From assembly GCF_002208135.1 (NCBI RefSeq), contig NZ_CP021646.1:1161501-1225500 (forward strand): DNA of 64,000 nucleotides, written 5' to 3'. The translations under genes and the position numbers were made by a program. The notes beneath the pieces are model-generated. The model had not been told where the DNA came from. It did no database searches and saw only the letters and a list, made by a program, of their open reading frames with translations. Origin of the DNA: Pseudoalteromonas piscicida. Its GTDB lineage: Bacteria > Pseudomonadota > Gammaproteobacteria > Enterobacterales > Alteromonadaceae. Every line of letters starts with the position of its first letter. Positions within the stretch are counted from its first letter, which is position 1. Shown piece after piece: positions 19,228 through 28,538 of the stretch.

Positions 19228-19785
19228 TCATTTGTTAATATCTTGATTGATAACTTTATAAACCGTGTTTCTTGAAACGTGCACCGTGCTTGCTATTTGG
19301 CTGACTGGTGTAGCTTTTGCGCGTAGCGATAAAATGCTTTGTTTGGTGTTGTCGGATATTGGCTTGCGGCCTTTGTATTTACCCGCTTTTTTAGCCGCTG
19401 CAATGCCTTCGAGTTGGCGCTCTTTTCTGATATTGAGTTCAAACTCGGCGAACACGGCGAGCATATCTAAAAAGGCTTTGCCCGAGGCTGAGTTGGTTGA
19501 GATGGGCTGCTCCAGCGCTTGTAGCTGAACATCGTTGGATTTTAGGTGGTTCACTAAGGTTTGTAAGTCGAGTACGGAACGAGCGATGCGGTCGACTCGT
19601 GTCACGATTAACGTGTCACCAGCACGAAGGTAGCTAAGTAGGGCTTGAAACCCATCGCGTTTGGTATTCGACGCTGAAGCCATGTCGGTAAACACCTTGT
19701 CACAACCAGTTTCCTCAAGTTTAGCTACTTGCAAACCTAAAGACTGATCTGTGGTCGAAACTCGCGCATATCCAATCTTACTCAT
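19228..19785 (-). CDS. Serine recombinase, Tn3-resolvase family
   Basis: The 185-residue product is a full-length small serine resolvase. It has the N-terminal MSKIGYARVSTTDQSLGLQ with catalytic Ser10, the VTRVDRIARSVLDLQ block (residues ~60-75) with catalytic arginines, the E helix with MLAVFAEFELNIRKERQ and a C-terminal helix-turn-helix (SQIASTVHVSRNTVYKVI). It would resolve cointegrates by recombining two res sites. A matching res region lies directly upstream at 19792-19910. The gene is intact and divergent from the TnsB fragment. The closest functional relatives cannot be decided here (TnpR of Tn3-type or TniR of Tn402-type elements). Confidence 0.92.
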   Translation of the reverse strand: MSKIGYARVSTTDQSLGLQVAKLEETGCDKVFTDMASASNTKRDGFQALLSYLRAGDTLIVTRVDRIARSVLDLQTLVNHLKSNDVQLQALEQPISTNSASGKAFLDMLAVFAEFELNIRKERQLEGIAAAKKAGKYKGRKPISDNTKQSILSLRAKATPVSQIASTVHVSRNTVYKVINQDINK

Positions 19786-19791
19786 GGCAAT

Positions 19792-19910
19792 TGTTCATTT
19801 AGCATCTAGACTAAATAAACATAGTGCGTACTAACGCCTTAAACCACCCTAAATGAACACTTTTAATTGGTATTGGTGATGTTCAACTAGGGTATACGCT
19901 ATTTGAACTA
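19792..19910. promoter_or_regulatory. Resolvase recombination site (res) with dyad subsites
   Basis: Subsite I, 19792-19821, is the dyad TGTTCATTTAG...CTAAATAAACA (one mismatch, 30 bp, typical of the crossover site). CTAAATGAACA at 19849-19859 is a further half site. A second dyad, TGTTCAACTAG...CTATTTGAACTA, spans 19880-19910. The set sits seven bases upstream of the resolvase start, as res sites do, and would also overlap its promoter. Confidence 0.7.
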
Positions 19911-19943
19911 TGATTTGCCGCAGTTTTAGGAAACGCCATCACA

Positions 19944-20657
19944 ATGGACTTGCAAAACCCCGACCTGATTTTAGTAAAACGCCTATCAGAACACTCATGC
20001 TCTTACTTCGTGGTTGAAAGCATTGCGGGTACTGATGTGGTGTTGACGGATATTGAAAGCGGTGGGCGGTTTAACTTTGAAAAGCCAAGGCTTGAGCAAC
20101 TTGTTTCAAACGGCCAGCTCAGAACCATTGCGCGGCGTGAGCTACCAACCAAGTTAACCTTTAAACCACTCAGTAACGTTAAAAAGCCTAAAGCTGAAAC
20201 TGCGGAAGATGTTACATCCAAAAAAGAAATGGAGCGACGTTACAAGTATGTGCAAGGCGCAATTGAGCAGAGCGTACCTGCCTATACAGAGAAATGGCTA
20301 GCACCATTTATTGCCCAAAAGGCGGTGGAGATAAACGACAGCAGTCCACCGTCATGGCGCACGCTAGCCCATTGGAACAAAGCCTTTGTGGAAAGCGGCT
20401 GGGATAAACACGCACTGACGCCAAGGCATAAAGCCAAAGGTAATCGCACCAAGCAACTGCCTCAAGAAGTGCATGACCTAATCGATGAAGTGATCAACGA
20501 ATACCTTCGTACACATACGGTGGTGAGGTATCAAAAGGTTTATGACCTGCTTCTTGAGCAGCTTGATACGCTGAATGCTGAAAGGCGTAAGGCTGATTTA
20601 GTTGAGCTAAGACCGTGCAGTTATAGGTGGATAGTGAATAGGCTTCAAAATGGATAA
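19944..20657 (+). pseudogene. TnsB/TniA-type DDE transposase, N-terminal fragment
   Basis: The 237-residue product matches only the N-terminal part of Tn7-like TnsB. It has an SH3-like start (DLILVKRLSEHSCSYFVVES, then DIESGGRFNFEKPRLEQLV) and two helix-turn-helix DNA-binding regions (APFIAQKAVEINDSSPPSWR with TLAHWNKAFVESGWD; LPQEVHDLIDEVINEYLRTH). It stops before the catalytic RNase H-like domain, so the DDE triad is absent. Full TnsB is about 600-700 residues. It can at most bind transposon ends. It faces away from the resolvase and its res site and is followed by the STAND gene, which may have replaced the rest. Fragment status is clear; the exact transposon lineage is not. Confidence 0.7.
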
Positions 20658-20736
20658 ATATAACGTGGAAGCGAAAAGTAGATGTTTTTGCATAGTTGTT
20701 TCTCCAGTGCGTTAAACAGTATAAGGAATTGTAAAA

Positions 20737-23700
20737 TTGATATTTTTTGAGCTTGAACCATCTGATATTTCTAATCTTAGTGATGCGGATCTAAGAGAAA
20801 TGGTTGCTAGATTGTGTGAAGCGGAATTAATTAGCCAGGAGCTCCAGCCTTCTTGTGTTTTGTGGGGGGGGCGCAAGAAGCGGCCGATGGTGGTCTTGAT
20901 GTTCGGGTTGTTGATGCAATCCCGTTATCAAATTCAGGCTTTGTAAGCCGTGATAATACTGGTTATCAAGTAAAGAAAAACAGTATGAGTAAAGCTGCCT
21001 GTAAAAAGGAAATGCTTGATAAAGGGAAAGTAAAAGCTGTTATAGGTGATTTGTTAGCTAAAAAAGGCGCTTATATAATTGTTAGTGGAAGGGACGATTG
21101 CTCGGATAAAATGCTGTCTGAACGCATTCTTGGTATGAAGTCAGCACTTGAAGATTTAGCAAATAGTGATGCGCTTCTTCTCGATTTTTATGGAAGAGAT
21201 CGACTATGCGCATGGCTGAGACAGTTTCCTGGCGTAGCCTTATGGGTGCGCTCTAGACTAGGGAAGCCTCTAGCAGGATGGCTTCCTTTTGGGACGTGGA
21301 CCGCTACCCCGCCAAATCAAGATGATGAATTTTTGTTGGACGAGCATCCTTGCATTATCGATGTAAATACTCCCCAAAAGACACCTGTAGCTATTTCTGA
21401 TGGAATCAGGCTTGTACGTGAAAGATTACTGAAAGCAGGTTCAGTAGTTCGAATAACCGGTCTTTCTGGAGTTGGAAAAACACGCTTTGCTCAAGCACTT
21501 TTTGAAGATGGTGTATGCGAAAAACCTTTGCCGGAAGCAAATGTAATTTATGCAGATCTTGGTGATGATTTATCCCCAACTGCATCTGAGCTTGTTTCAT
21601 ATTTAATAGCTAATGATTTTTCATGCTATGTAGTTCTTGATAATTGCCCACCAGATGTTCATAGGAGACTGCAAAAACAAGTATCGTCAAATCAAGCGAA
21701 ATTAAGCCTTCTTACTATTGAATATGACATTTCGGATGATCGCCCAGAAGAAACGGAAGTAATACATATTGAGCCCTCAAGTGAGCGGACTGTTTCCAAA
21801 CTTATTCAAAAAAGGTTTTCGTCTCTAGGGCGTGTGAATGCTGATAAAATTGCAGAGTTTTCTGGGGGAATGCACGTGTTGCTATTGCATTGGCAAGTCG
21901 AGTTGATTCAGATGAGACGTTAGCAAAGTTTTCTGATGAAGAGTTGTTTCAAAGGCTATTTAATCAAAGAAAAGGCGCTGCCGATAATTTACTTGAAAGT
22001 GCAGAGGTATTATCGCTAGTTTATTCCTTTAACGTAAGCATGAAAGAGTTCAATAATGAATTATGCACTCTTTCTAAAATTGGAGGGTTAGAACGCAACA
22101 AGTTAAATCGTGACCATGCAGAGTTACTGCGGAGACAGCTTTCACAGCAGCGAGGAAATTGGAGAGCAGTTTTACCGCATGCGTTAGCTAATCGTCTTGC
22201 AAGAAGAGCACTGCAAAACATAGATCCTGACCAAATTAATGCCGAGTTGTTAAAGGGTGATAATTTACGTCTATTCAAATCATGCGCTCACCGATTAGGG
22301 TATCTACATGATTTTGAACCAGCTCGAAAACTCGCTTACACGTGGACGAAGGTTGATGGGCCATTTCACAACATTGCAGTGTGTGATGCTGAGTTACTTA
22401 CGGCTCTAAGCCACATCGCGCCTGTTTTTCCAGATACAATTTTAGAAGCTATCGACAATGCATCGGAAATTCAAGAATTTTGCTCGCGAAACAATCAAAA
22501 TTTCTCCGTTATTGTTCGACTACTTAGAAAGATTGCATATGATGATCAGCACTTTGATCGCGCAGCTGAGCTAATCCTTCGCTTTGCTGAAACAGAAAAA
22601 GCTGGAGAGAATAACAATAGTATCGTCAGCCAATTGTCGAGCCTTTTTTCATTGTATCTCTCAGGTACACAGGCTACGCCTACACGAAGACATTCTTTTG
22701 TCAAAAGAATGTTGGATTCCGGTGATACGAAACAACTAGAGATTGCACAGAATATTCTTCGATCTGCTTTTGAGGCTTCTCACTGGACCTCATTTGGAGG
22801 GTTTGATTTTGGTGCCCGAAGCAGGGACTATGGATGGGAGCCGAAAACAAATAAAGAAAAATTGGATTGGTACGTAGGTTTTGCTGAATTATTAGTACCC
22901 CTATTAGATTCGAAAAAAGAGTCCAGAGTTAACTGGGCAAAGGAACTACTGGCAAACTATTTTAATGGTTTATGGACATACGCAGGTTGTTTTGACTTTC
23001 TTGAAGGTATTGTACGCAAATATGCTGTTGGTGGTCAGTGGCCAGATATGTGGCTATCTATTAAAAAAACAATTCATTACAACGGGAAGAAGCACACCCC
23101 CGAATTATTGAAAAAAATTGAGGAGCTAGAAAGTTTAGCTGCACCGAGTGATCCCTATTCTGAAATCGAAGCTTATGCATTGACTAACACATGGGATCAC
23201 ATAGAGGTGATAAATGGGGATTTCACAAAAAATTCAGAAGAAATTAACCGTAAAATAGAAAAGTTAGGGGAGTTAGCGGTATCCGAACCTGAGTATCTTG
23301 AAAAATTGGCACCAAGGCTTTGGAAGCAACATATCGATGCGCTTTGGCCGTTCGGCAAGGGGTTGGCTAAAGGTTCATCCGATCAAAGAGCAACCTTTGA
23401 TACTCTGGTTCGATTGATGCAAAGGCAAGAATTGCAATTAGTTCAAACTATCCTCTTTCGCGGATTTATTGCTGGCGTTCATGCAGATAATCCGAGTTTG
23501 TCACGGATACTCCAAGAGTCAGTCTTGGTTGTACCTGAGTTAAAACCTTATTTTGTTGATCTTCTGTCTGCAACGCCAATAGCGCCTTGGGGTACAAAAA
23601 GACTCATAGGTTTAGCGAAGAATGCAGAATTGGAAGCTTGGCGCTTCCAGCATATAAGGTCTGGTCGGATTCATGAACCTATATGTGATGATGATTTATC

Positions 23701-24559
23701 AAAACTTCTTGGTGCAATTAATGATTTAGATGGTGGAATATTTGTAACCATTGCAATACTGAGTATGCGATTCTTTACTGAAAAGAATAGCAACTATAGT
23801 CCTAGCAATGGCCTAAAATCAGTTGGTCGGCTAGCCATCTCGAAGCTTATTTCAATGCACAGGGATGAAATAAACAGGCAACAGTCTCATGGAATGGACA
23901 GAGTAATGGAAGAGTGTTTCTCGGAACCTGCAACGGAGAAAGAAATTCGCGATATTGTTAACTTGCTTTGCGACGGCCTAGAAACATATCGGCTATATGG
24001 CTTCGAATTAGAAAATATCATAGCCCATCTGGTAAAAACCTATCCTGAATTTGTATTGGATAGAGTATACATCGACAGCGAGAACAGCGTACTACTTATG
24101 CATTTGCTTTTCGAAGACAGGGGCAATCGTAGTAGCTCTCCTTTAAATTTAGCTCCGATTGAGCGAGTGTTAGGTTGGTGTAATGGCAATCAAGATAAGA
24201 TCCAGAAAGTAGCTGGTGCTGTTTCAGCATATACGTCCTTAGACAAGGAATCACAGACTCTAGACAATCCAAAGAAAGTAGCCCTTAGTAAACATATCAC
24301 TTCACTTTTAGATGCCGCAGAGGACAAAGTAGCTTTAGTTGAAACTATTTTCTCTAGGTCTCGCCCTTCTAGTTATTCTGGATCGCTTGCCGACATTCTT
24401 GAAGTTAGAAAAAAGGCGTTCGCAGAGCTTTTAAATCATGACTCTCCTGGGGTGCAAAAAATTGCCAAGGTTAAGCTTTCTCTTTTAGATAGGTCAATAA
24501 GAGAGAATAGAAACCACGAGTCCGATGAATACAATCAGCGAGAACAGCGATTTGAATAA
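20737..24559 (+). pseudogene. Mrr-like nuclease / STAND NTPase defence protein (Avs-like), broken by two single-base frameshifts
   Basis: Three overlapping frames (20737-20946, 20853-21923, 21890-24559) read as one ~1270-residue protein. From a TTG start preceded by AAGGA, the N-terminus holds a PD-(D/E)xK nuclease of Mrr type (LWGGAQEAADGGLDVRV, then GYQVKKNSM). A STAND-type NTPase follows, with Walker A GLSGVGKTRF and Walker B YVVLDNCPP, then a long helical-repeat C-terminus that would sense the trigger. The first break is in a run of eight G at 20864-20871, where nine G restore the frame. The second is in GGGGGAA at 21864-21870, where one more base restores FSGGNARVAIALASR. This architecture resembles antiviral STAND (Avs) proteins. 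It could be phase-variable, decayed or a sequencing artefact. Confidence 0.75.
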
Positions 24560-24677
24560 CTAGTCTGATTGTAGCATGGCTCTGCTGTTTGGCTTCTGTT
24601 TTTAGGTTACTAATTTTTCACTACCGTATATTATTGTTTTAATTATTATTTGTATGTTTAGTATGATTTTCACTATA

Positions 24678-24745
24678 AATTTGTAAGTCTGCAAATTTGT
24701 AGTAAAACCCCGCATAAAAATTGAAATATAACCCTGCATAGCCTA
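24678..24745 (+). repeat. Probable relic transposon end repeats (TnsB-binding-site-like) upstream of tnsA
   Basis: AACCCCGCATA at 24706 and AACCCTGCATA at 24730 are near-identical and 24 bases apart, separated by AT-rich AAAATTGAAATAT. AAATTTGTAAGT at 24678 and AAATTTGTAGTA at 24693 form a second pair. The spacing and the CCC.CATAAAAATTGA pattern resemble the TnsB-binding repeats in the end next to tnsA of type I-F3 Tn7-CRISPR elements (recalled consensus CACCCATAAATTGATAATTA). This is an inference from pattern similarity. Confidence 0.4.
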
Positions 24746-24772
24746 CTTTTAAATCGTCTCACATATTCGGTG

Positions 24773-25123
24773 ATGGTTATGATCTGGCGTAAACTAAAGC
24801 ACTCCAGAGTCAAAAACCTCTACAAGTTTGCAAGTCAAAAGAACAAAGCCACTTGCTTAGGTGAATCATCCTTAGAGTTCGATGCGTGCTTTCACTTTGA
24901 ATACTCTCGTGAAATAAAAGCCTTTGAGGCTCAACCGTTAGTATTTGGATATGAATTCAATGGCAAGGTTTGCGGGTACACGCCTGATTTTTTGGTAACG
25001 CACCATAAAAAGCCGCAAAAACTTATTGAAGTTAAACCCTTTAGTAAAATATCAAATCCTGAATTTAGAGCAAATGGTAGAGGTATAAGATGGATGGAAA
25101 CAAGACGATTTAAAGATAGATAA
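24773..25123 (+). pseudogene. TnsA endonuclease, N-terminal fragment
   Basis: About 116 residues match the start of Tn7-like TnsA: KHSRVKNLYKFASQKN, ESSLEFDACFHFEYSREIK, FEAQPLVFGYEF, GYTPDFLVTHH and LIEVKPFSKI. These include the nuclease acid and lysine residues (E in ESSLEFD, D in YTPDF, EVK). After NPEFRA the frame diverges into unrelated residues and stops, so the C-terminal TnsC-interaction domain is lost. Full TnsA is ~200-270 residues. In Tn7-like transposons TnsA nicks the 5' ends and pairs with TnsB; here no tnsB, tnsC or tniQ follows. It sits behind end-like repeats, as an intact tnsA would. The ffs location fits type I-F3-like elements (inference). Confidence 0.7.
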
Positions 25124-25224
25124 AAGCCCAATAGCTCGTTGATTACGGTTGTTATGCAATCAAAAACACTTCTCAATAGTAGCTTTGGAGCTACAACAGG
25201 TGAATAGGAATTTATGGGACCGTC

Positions 25225-26904
25225 ATGAAAAAATCACTCGCAATTGTTGTTTTTATAACCGCAGTAGTTGGCATTGCTGTTTTCGTTATTGGAGATATAC
25301 AAAAGAAAACATTAAAGGAAGCAATTGCCTCAGCTGTAAATGTCGAACCAAGCAAGTTATTGCTAAATCTCCCTCCAAAACATGCTCGTTTTCCGGGCTC
25401 AATACTATCACCAAGCAATTCATCATTTATGGTTTACAGCTCGGGTGATGCTGACGATGAATCTATTTTGAGAAGTGAACAATTTACTATAGAAGCAGTT
25501 GTTAACGATATGTCCAATATTCATGCTGGTGGAAAAAGCAGCTTGTTTAACAGTGCGTTTTCTAATGATGGGCAGTTGGAAGTAACTCTTAATATTAAAG
25601 ATGCATTTATTGCAGAATTACCAGTTGGTGTATTAAAGGAGAAAATTGCAAAAAATGTTTTAGTGCAGGCTGCTATGGAAAATAATATAGAGCCAATTAT
25701 TGTAAGTCGCGCGTATGTTGGTGTAGTTGAGTACGTGGTTCGCGCGCTCAATGAGTCTGGTGTCAAAACGCTAGTTGATATGTCTAAAACTGGATATAAA
25801 GTTGAGAAAGCAAGACTTGGCTCATTTAACTTTTCAGATAATATTGAAGGTAGAAAAGAAATATCCTTTTCTATTAATTCGCCTATCGTATTTGCCTATG
25901 AAGTGATGGAAGCAAGTTATGTTGCTACTGATTTATCTGACAAAGGTGCGTTAGTATTAAATGAATTAAGCTCTAGAAGAGTGGCAGAGATCGGTAATGA
26001 AAACCCTGTTCAAGAACAAAAAACGAACAAGTCATTTGGAGTGGTTACAATTGGCAATGCACATTACGCTAACTTTCGCTCGCTAGATATACCGCAATCT
26101 ACAGAAGCTTCTCTTTTGATGGGGCAATTCTTTGAATCTTATGACCCAGTTTTTGTAAAGCAACTGAATAGCACCAAACAAATGCCGATCAGTGATGATA
26201 AGCTGTTGGATTGGACGGTGGATCTGGCACTAGAGCTTCTTGAGAATCCTGTAGAGCACCTAGTGGTGTATTACACAGGGCATGCCCTTTCTTTACCTAA
26301 TGGAGAAATTGCACTACTTCAAGGTAATGTAAACAAAGACTACGCGGAACGAGCTGCACAGAGCTATAGCCCTTCACTTAGTGAGTCGGGAGATGGTCTT
26401 GTTCTTGTGGAGCAGCTATACAATGCGCTGTCAATGGCAAACGTACCTTTCACATTAATGATCGATGCATGTTACCCAAATGATGAGATGGCTGATGCCC
26501 TTACTAGGGTTAGCATGCTATTAGGGAATAAGGAAGGAACTGAACTTTACTATATTGGTGATAGTGCGCTGATCACAAATGAGCTGTCAGATATTGGGAA
26601 GGTCATGCGGCAAATTGGGAGCAGATTTGAGTACCGCCAACAAAACAATGCTGTGATATTTTCATCGAAACCTGGTGCCAAGTCCGTATTTAAGTCTAAC
26701 CCAGTTAACCCATATGGCTTTGAGTTGCCACCACTAGCTGCACGAATATTAAAATTTAGTGATTTAGTTGATTCTAATAATAGAAAAGAAAAATTATCTA
26801 AAATTGTAAGAATGAATATAGATTCATTGAATGGTGTTGGAGAAATTAGTCTAAGTGGTTCAATTACATGGAGTAATCTTGAAACAATGATGAATTCATT
26901 GTAA
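25225..26904 (+). CDS. Membrane-anchored caspase-like (peptidase C14 fold) protein
   Basis: The 559-residue protein starts with an uncleaved-looking hydrophobic helix (residues ~4-24, SLAIVVFITAVVGIAVFVIG). A beta-rich middle region (residues ~40-260) is not assigned; it contains LPPKHARFPGSIL and ends with SINSPIVFAYEVME. The C-terminal caspase fold (residues ~270-480) has FGVVTIGNAHYANFRSLDIP as first strand, VYYTGHAL with the catalytic histidine near residue 353, and LMIDACYPND with the catalytic cysteine near residue 415. It is predicted to be anchored in the inner membrane and to act as a cysteine endopeptidase. Caspase-like proteases occur in bacterial suicide defence. The gene directly follows the tnsA fragment and is lower in G+C than the core genes. 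The substrate is unknown. Confidence 0.7.
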   Translation: MKKSLAIVVFITAVVGIAVFVIGDIQKKTLKEAIASAVNVEPSKLLLNLPPKHARFPGSILSPSNSSFMVYSSGDADDESILRSEQFTIEAVVNDMSNIHAGGKSSLFNSAFSNDGQLEVTLNIKDAFIAELPVGVLKEKIAKNVLVQAAMENNIEPIIVSRAYVGVVEYVVRALNESGVKTLVDMSKTGYKVEKARLGSFNFSDNIEGRKEISFSINSPIVFAYEVMEASYVATDLSDKGALVLNELSSRRVAEIGNENPVQEQKTNKSFGVVTIGNAHYANFRSLDIPQSTEASLLMGQFFESYDPVFVKQLNSTKQMPISDDKLLDWTVDLALELLENPVEHLVVYYTGHALSLPNGEIALLQGNVNKDYAERAAQSYSPSLSESGDGLVLVEQLYNALSMANVPFTLMIDACYPNDEMADALTRVSMLLGNKEGTELYYIGDSALITNELSDIGKVMRQIGSRFEYRQQNNAVIFSSKPGAKSVFKSNPVNPYGFELPPLAARILKFSDLVDSNNRKEKLSKIVRMNIDSLNGVGEISLSGSITWSNLETMMNSL

Positions 26905-27047
26905 CAAGTAAAGCATTGTCGTGGATCATTTAGCTAATACCCAATGTAAATTTAGAACTCAATGGCCCAGAGTATATAGCATTCAATGGGACTAACAGGG
27001 CTTTGTTTCAGGCAATTTTCAGTCAGCCTATTTATGTATTTCGCTTT

Positions 27048-27145
27048 GTGGCATTGTTGCACAAATTTGTTATGCATTTATCGTTGGGTAAAAATATGGC
27101 AAATCCCATCAGTACTTTTTGTAATGCGCTGTAATGTCCCTACTC
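27048..27145. mobile_element. Possible scar of an IS5-family (IS903-like) element end
   Basis: GGCATTGTTGCACAAATTTG at 27050 resembles terminal inverted repeats of IS903-group elements (GGCTTTGTTG...AAAT). On the complementary strand a short frame ending LQRITKSTDGIC... could be the very end of such a transposase. No second end or transposase body is present. The assignment is tentative and rests on recalled consensus. Confidence 0.3.
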
Positions 27146-27220
27146 ATTTTTCGTTTCTATACTTTGTGCGCAGCTTGAGGGAAGGCCTTCAAGCACAAGT
27201 TCGAAAGAAGGAGTTTGTTT

Positions 27221-27592
27221 ATGTCCAGTCCAGCGAATGTCACAATTAAGAATAGAACAAATCAATCAATTACTACGAAAGTAACTCGAGACTCTTGGGT
27301 TGAGGGTGATGGCAGTTCAATTGATGGTAAAGTCATCCCTCGAGGTGAACATGGCGTCTTTCAGGTAATCGCTAAAACGGGCCATCATGGTGAGTTAGAT
27401 ATTGATTTTATTGGTGGAGACAGCGGTAACGTACTCGGTACTTTGGAAATTTTGAGTATTAAAGACCCTCAAGAAGGTGTAAAGAGCCTCGCAGTAAATA
27501 CTAACCAAAGCGAAATAGATGTGTCAGCTATGGGATATAGAAGTTCGCCCAATGATGACGAATTACGAAGAATTAATTTCTTAATTGTCTAG
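27221..27592 (+). CDS. Small beta-rich protein of unknown function
   Basis: The 123-residue product starts MSSPANVTIKNRTNQSITTK and continues with alternating short hydrophobic and polar segments (GEHGVFQVIAKTGHHGELDI, GNVLGTLEILSI), suggesting an all-beta fold. It has no signal peptide or membrane helix. The pattern N-terminal VTIKNRT...G...GVFQV is reminiscent of aegerolysin- or lectin-like beta sandwiches, but I cannot assign a family. The ATG at 27221 is chosen because GAAAGAAGGAG lies just upstream; it is preferred to a TTG two codons earlier. It lies 317 bases after the caspase-like gene and could belong to the same cargo block. Confidence 0.6.
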   Translation: MSSPANVTIKNRTNQSITTKVTRDSWVEGDGSSIDGKVIPRGEHGVFQVIAKTGHHGELDIDFIGGDSGNVLGTLEILSIKDPQEGVKSLAVNTNQSEIDVSAMGYRSSPNDDELRRINFLIV

Positions 27593-27851
27593 TCGTTAAT
27601 ATTGAAAAGAGTAAGGCAGTTTTTTGGCACTAAAATCTGGTTTGTGTAGTGAAAATATCATACCTGACCTACACCTTAACTTCCTCATTAAAGTGGCATA
27701 GAGTTAACTTTCTCTATGCCAGCATGTCTTATACAGTATTTTAGTCTTTTAAAAACGGTTACAAATGTTGTTTTCTTTTCTCCTTGAGAAAATCAACACA
27801 AATGTTAATGTTTTCTAAATTAGACATTTACCACTATCAAGGACTGAAACA

Positions 27852-28538
27852 GTGAAGATTAATTCACCACTCGTTAATTCGCAGGTCAATTTAGTCAGTA
27901 ACTTAACCGCTAAAAAGGAGGCTAAGGCGCATAACATCGAACCTCAAGCACCAGAGAAGGAGATGAACGCTACGGCATTGTCAGCCGAAAATACGCCAGT
28001 ATTAACTGAAGAAGAAATCCAAAAATTAAAACAAGAAACTTTTGAGATTAGCAAACAAAATTATAAAGTGATGGGAGAGACGCAAGAGGCGTTTGCAACC
28101 ACCTTAAGCGAGTTTGAAAAATTTAAAAAAGAACAAAGTAGCTTAAATCCAGGAATTGATTTGAGTTCTTTAGATTTATCGCAAGAGGAAGATGGCACAC
28201 TAAAACTCGTTGGTGGAGGTGTAGGCGGTAAATTGCGTGATGATCTTGAGTCTATAATTAACGAAAACAATAAGCTAAAAAATGCCTATGAACAGGTACA
28301 TGAAGGACTTGCACAAATTGTTCGATTCTCTGGTGCAGATCGGCAAGGCATCGAAGCAAAGGACCTTTATGGCAATATTAGGTTGAATGAGTTAAGTAAA
28401 AGCTTCGAAAACCAATTCCATGATACGGGCTTTGGTCAGGATTATCATACACTTGAGGACAAAGTGAATAGCCACCCAATGCTGTTTGCAATGAAAATGA
28501 ACGAGGCAATATATCCTAGAATTAACATAAATGTGTAA
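27852..28538 (+). CDS. Hypothetical helical protein
   Basis: The 228-residue product is unrecognised. It starts from GTG with MKINSPLVNSQVNLVSN. A polar, disordered N-terminal third (residues 1-55) is followed by helical, charged segments (LTEEEIQKLKQETFEISKQN; FATTLSEFEKFKKEQSS), a glycine patch (LVGGGVGGKL near residue 120) and a further helix (ESIINENNKLKNAYEQVHEG). It has no membrane segment or signal peptide. The start resembles cytoplasmic structural or secreted-effector-like proteins, but nothing decides. A hairpin GGCATAGAG...CTCTATGCC lies at 27695-27720 upstream. It marks the likely end of the accessory block. Confidence 0.55.
   Translation: MKINSPLVNSQVNLVSNLTAKKEAKAHNIEPQAPEKEMNATALSAENTPVLTEEEIQKLKQETFEISKQNYKVMGETQEAFATTLSEFEKFKKEQSSLNPGIDLSSLDLSQEEDGTLKLVGGGVGGKLRDDLESIINENNKLKNAYEQVHEGLAQIVRFSGADRQGIEAKDLYGNIRLNELSKSFENQFHDTGFGQDYHTLEDKVNSHPMLFAMKMNEAIYPRININV

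Noticed and set aside
25149..25448. Possible continuation of a transposition gene after the tnsA fragment
   Set aside because: The frame overlaps the caspase-like gene start and has no recognisable TnsA, TnsB, TnsC or TniQ motif.
26986..27249. Hypothetical gene between the caspase-like gene and the small beta-rich gene
   Set aside because: It overlaps the next gene in another frame, crosses an IS-end-like scar and shows no plausible protein pattern.
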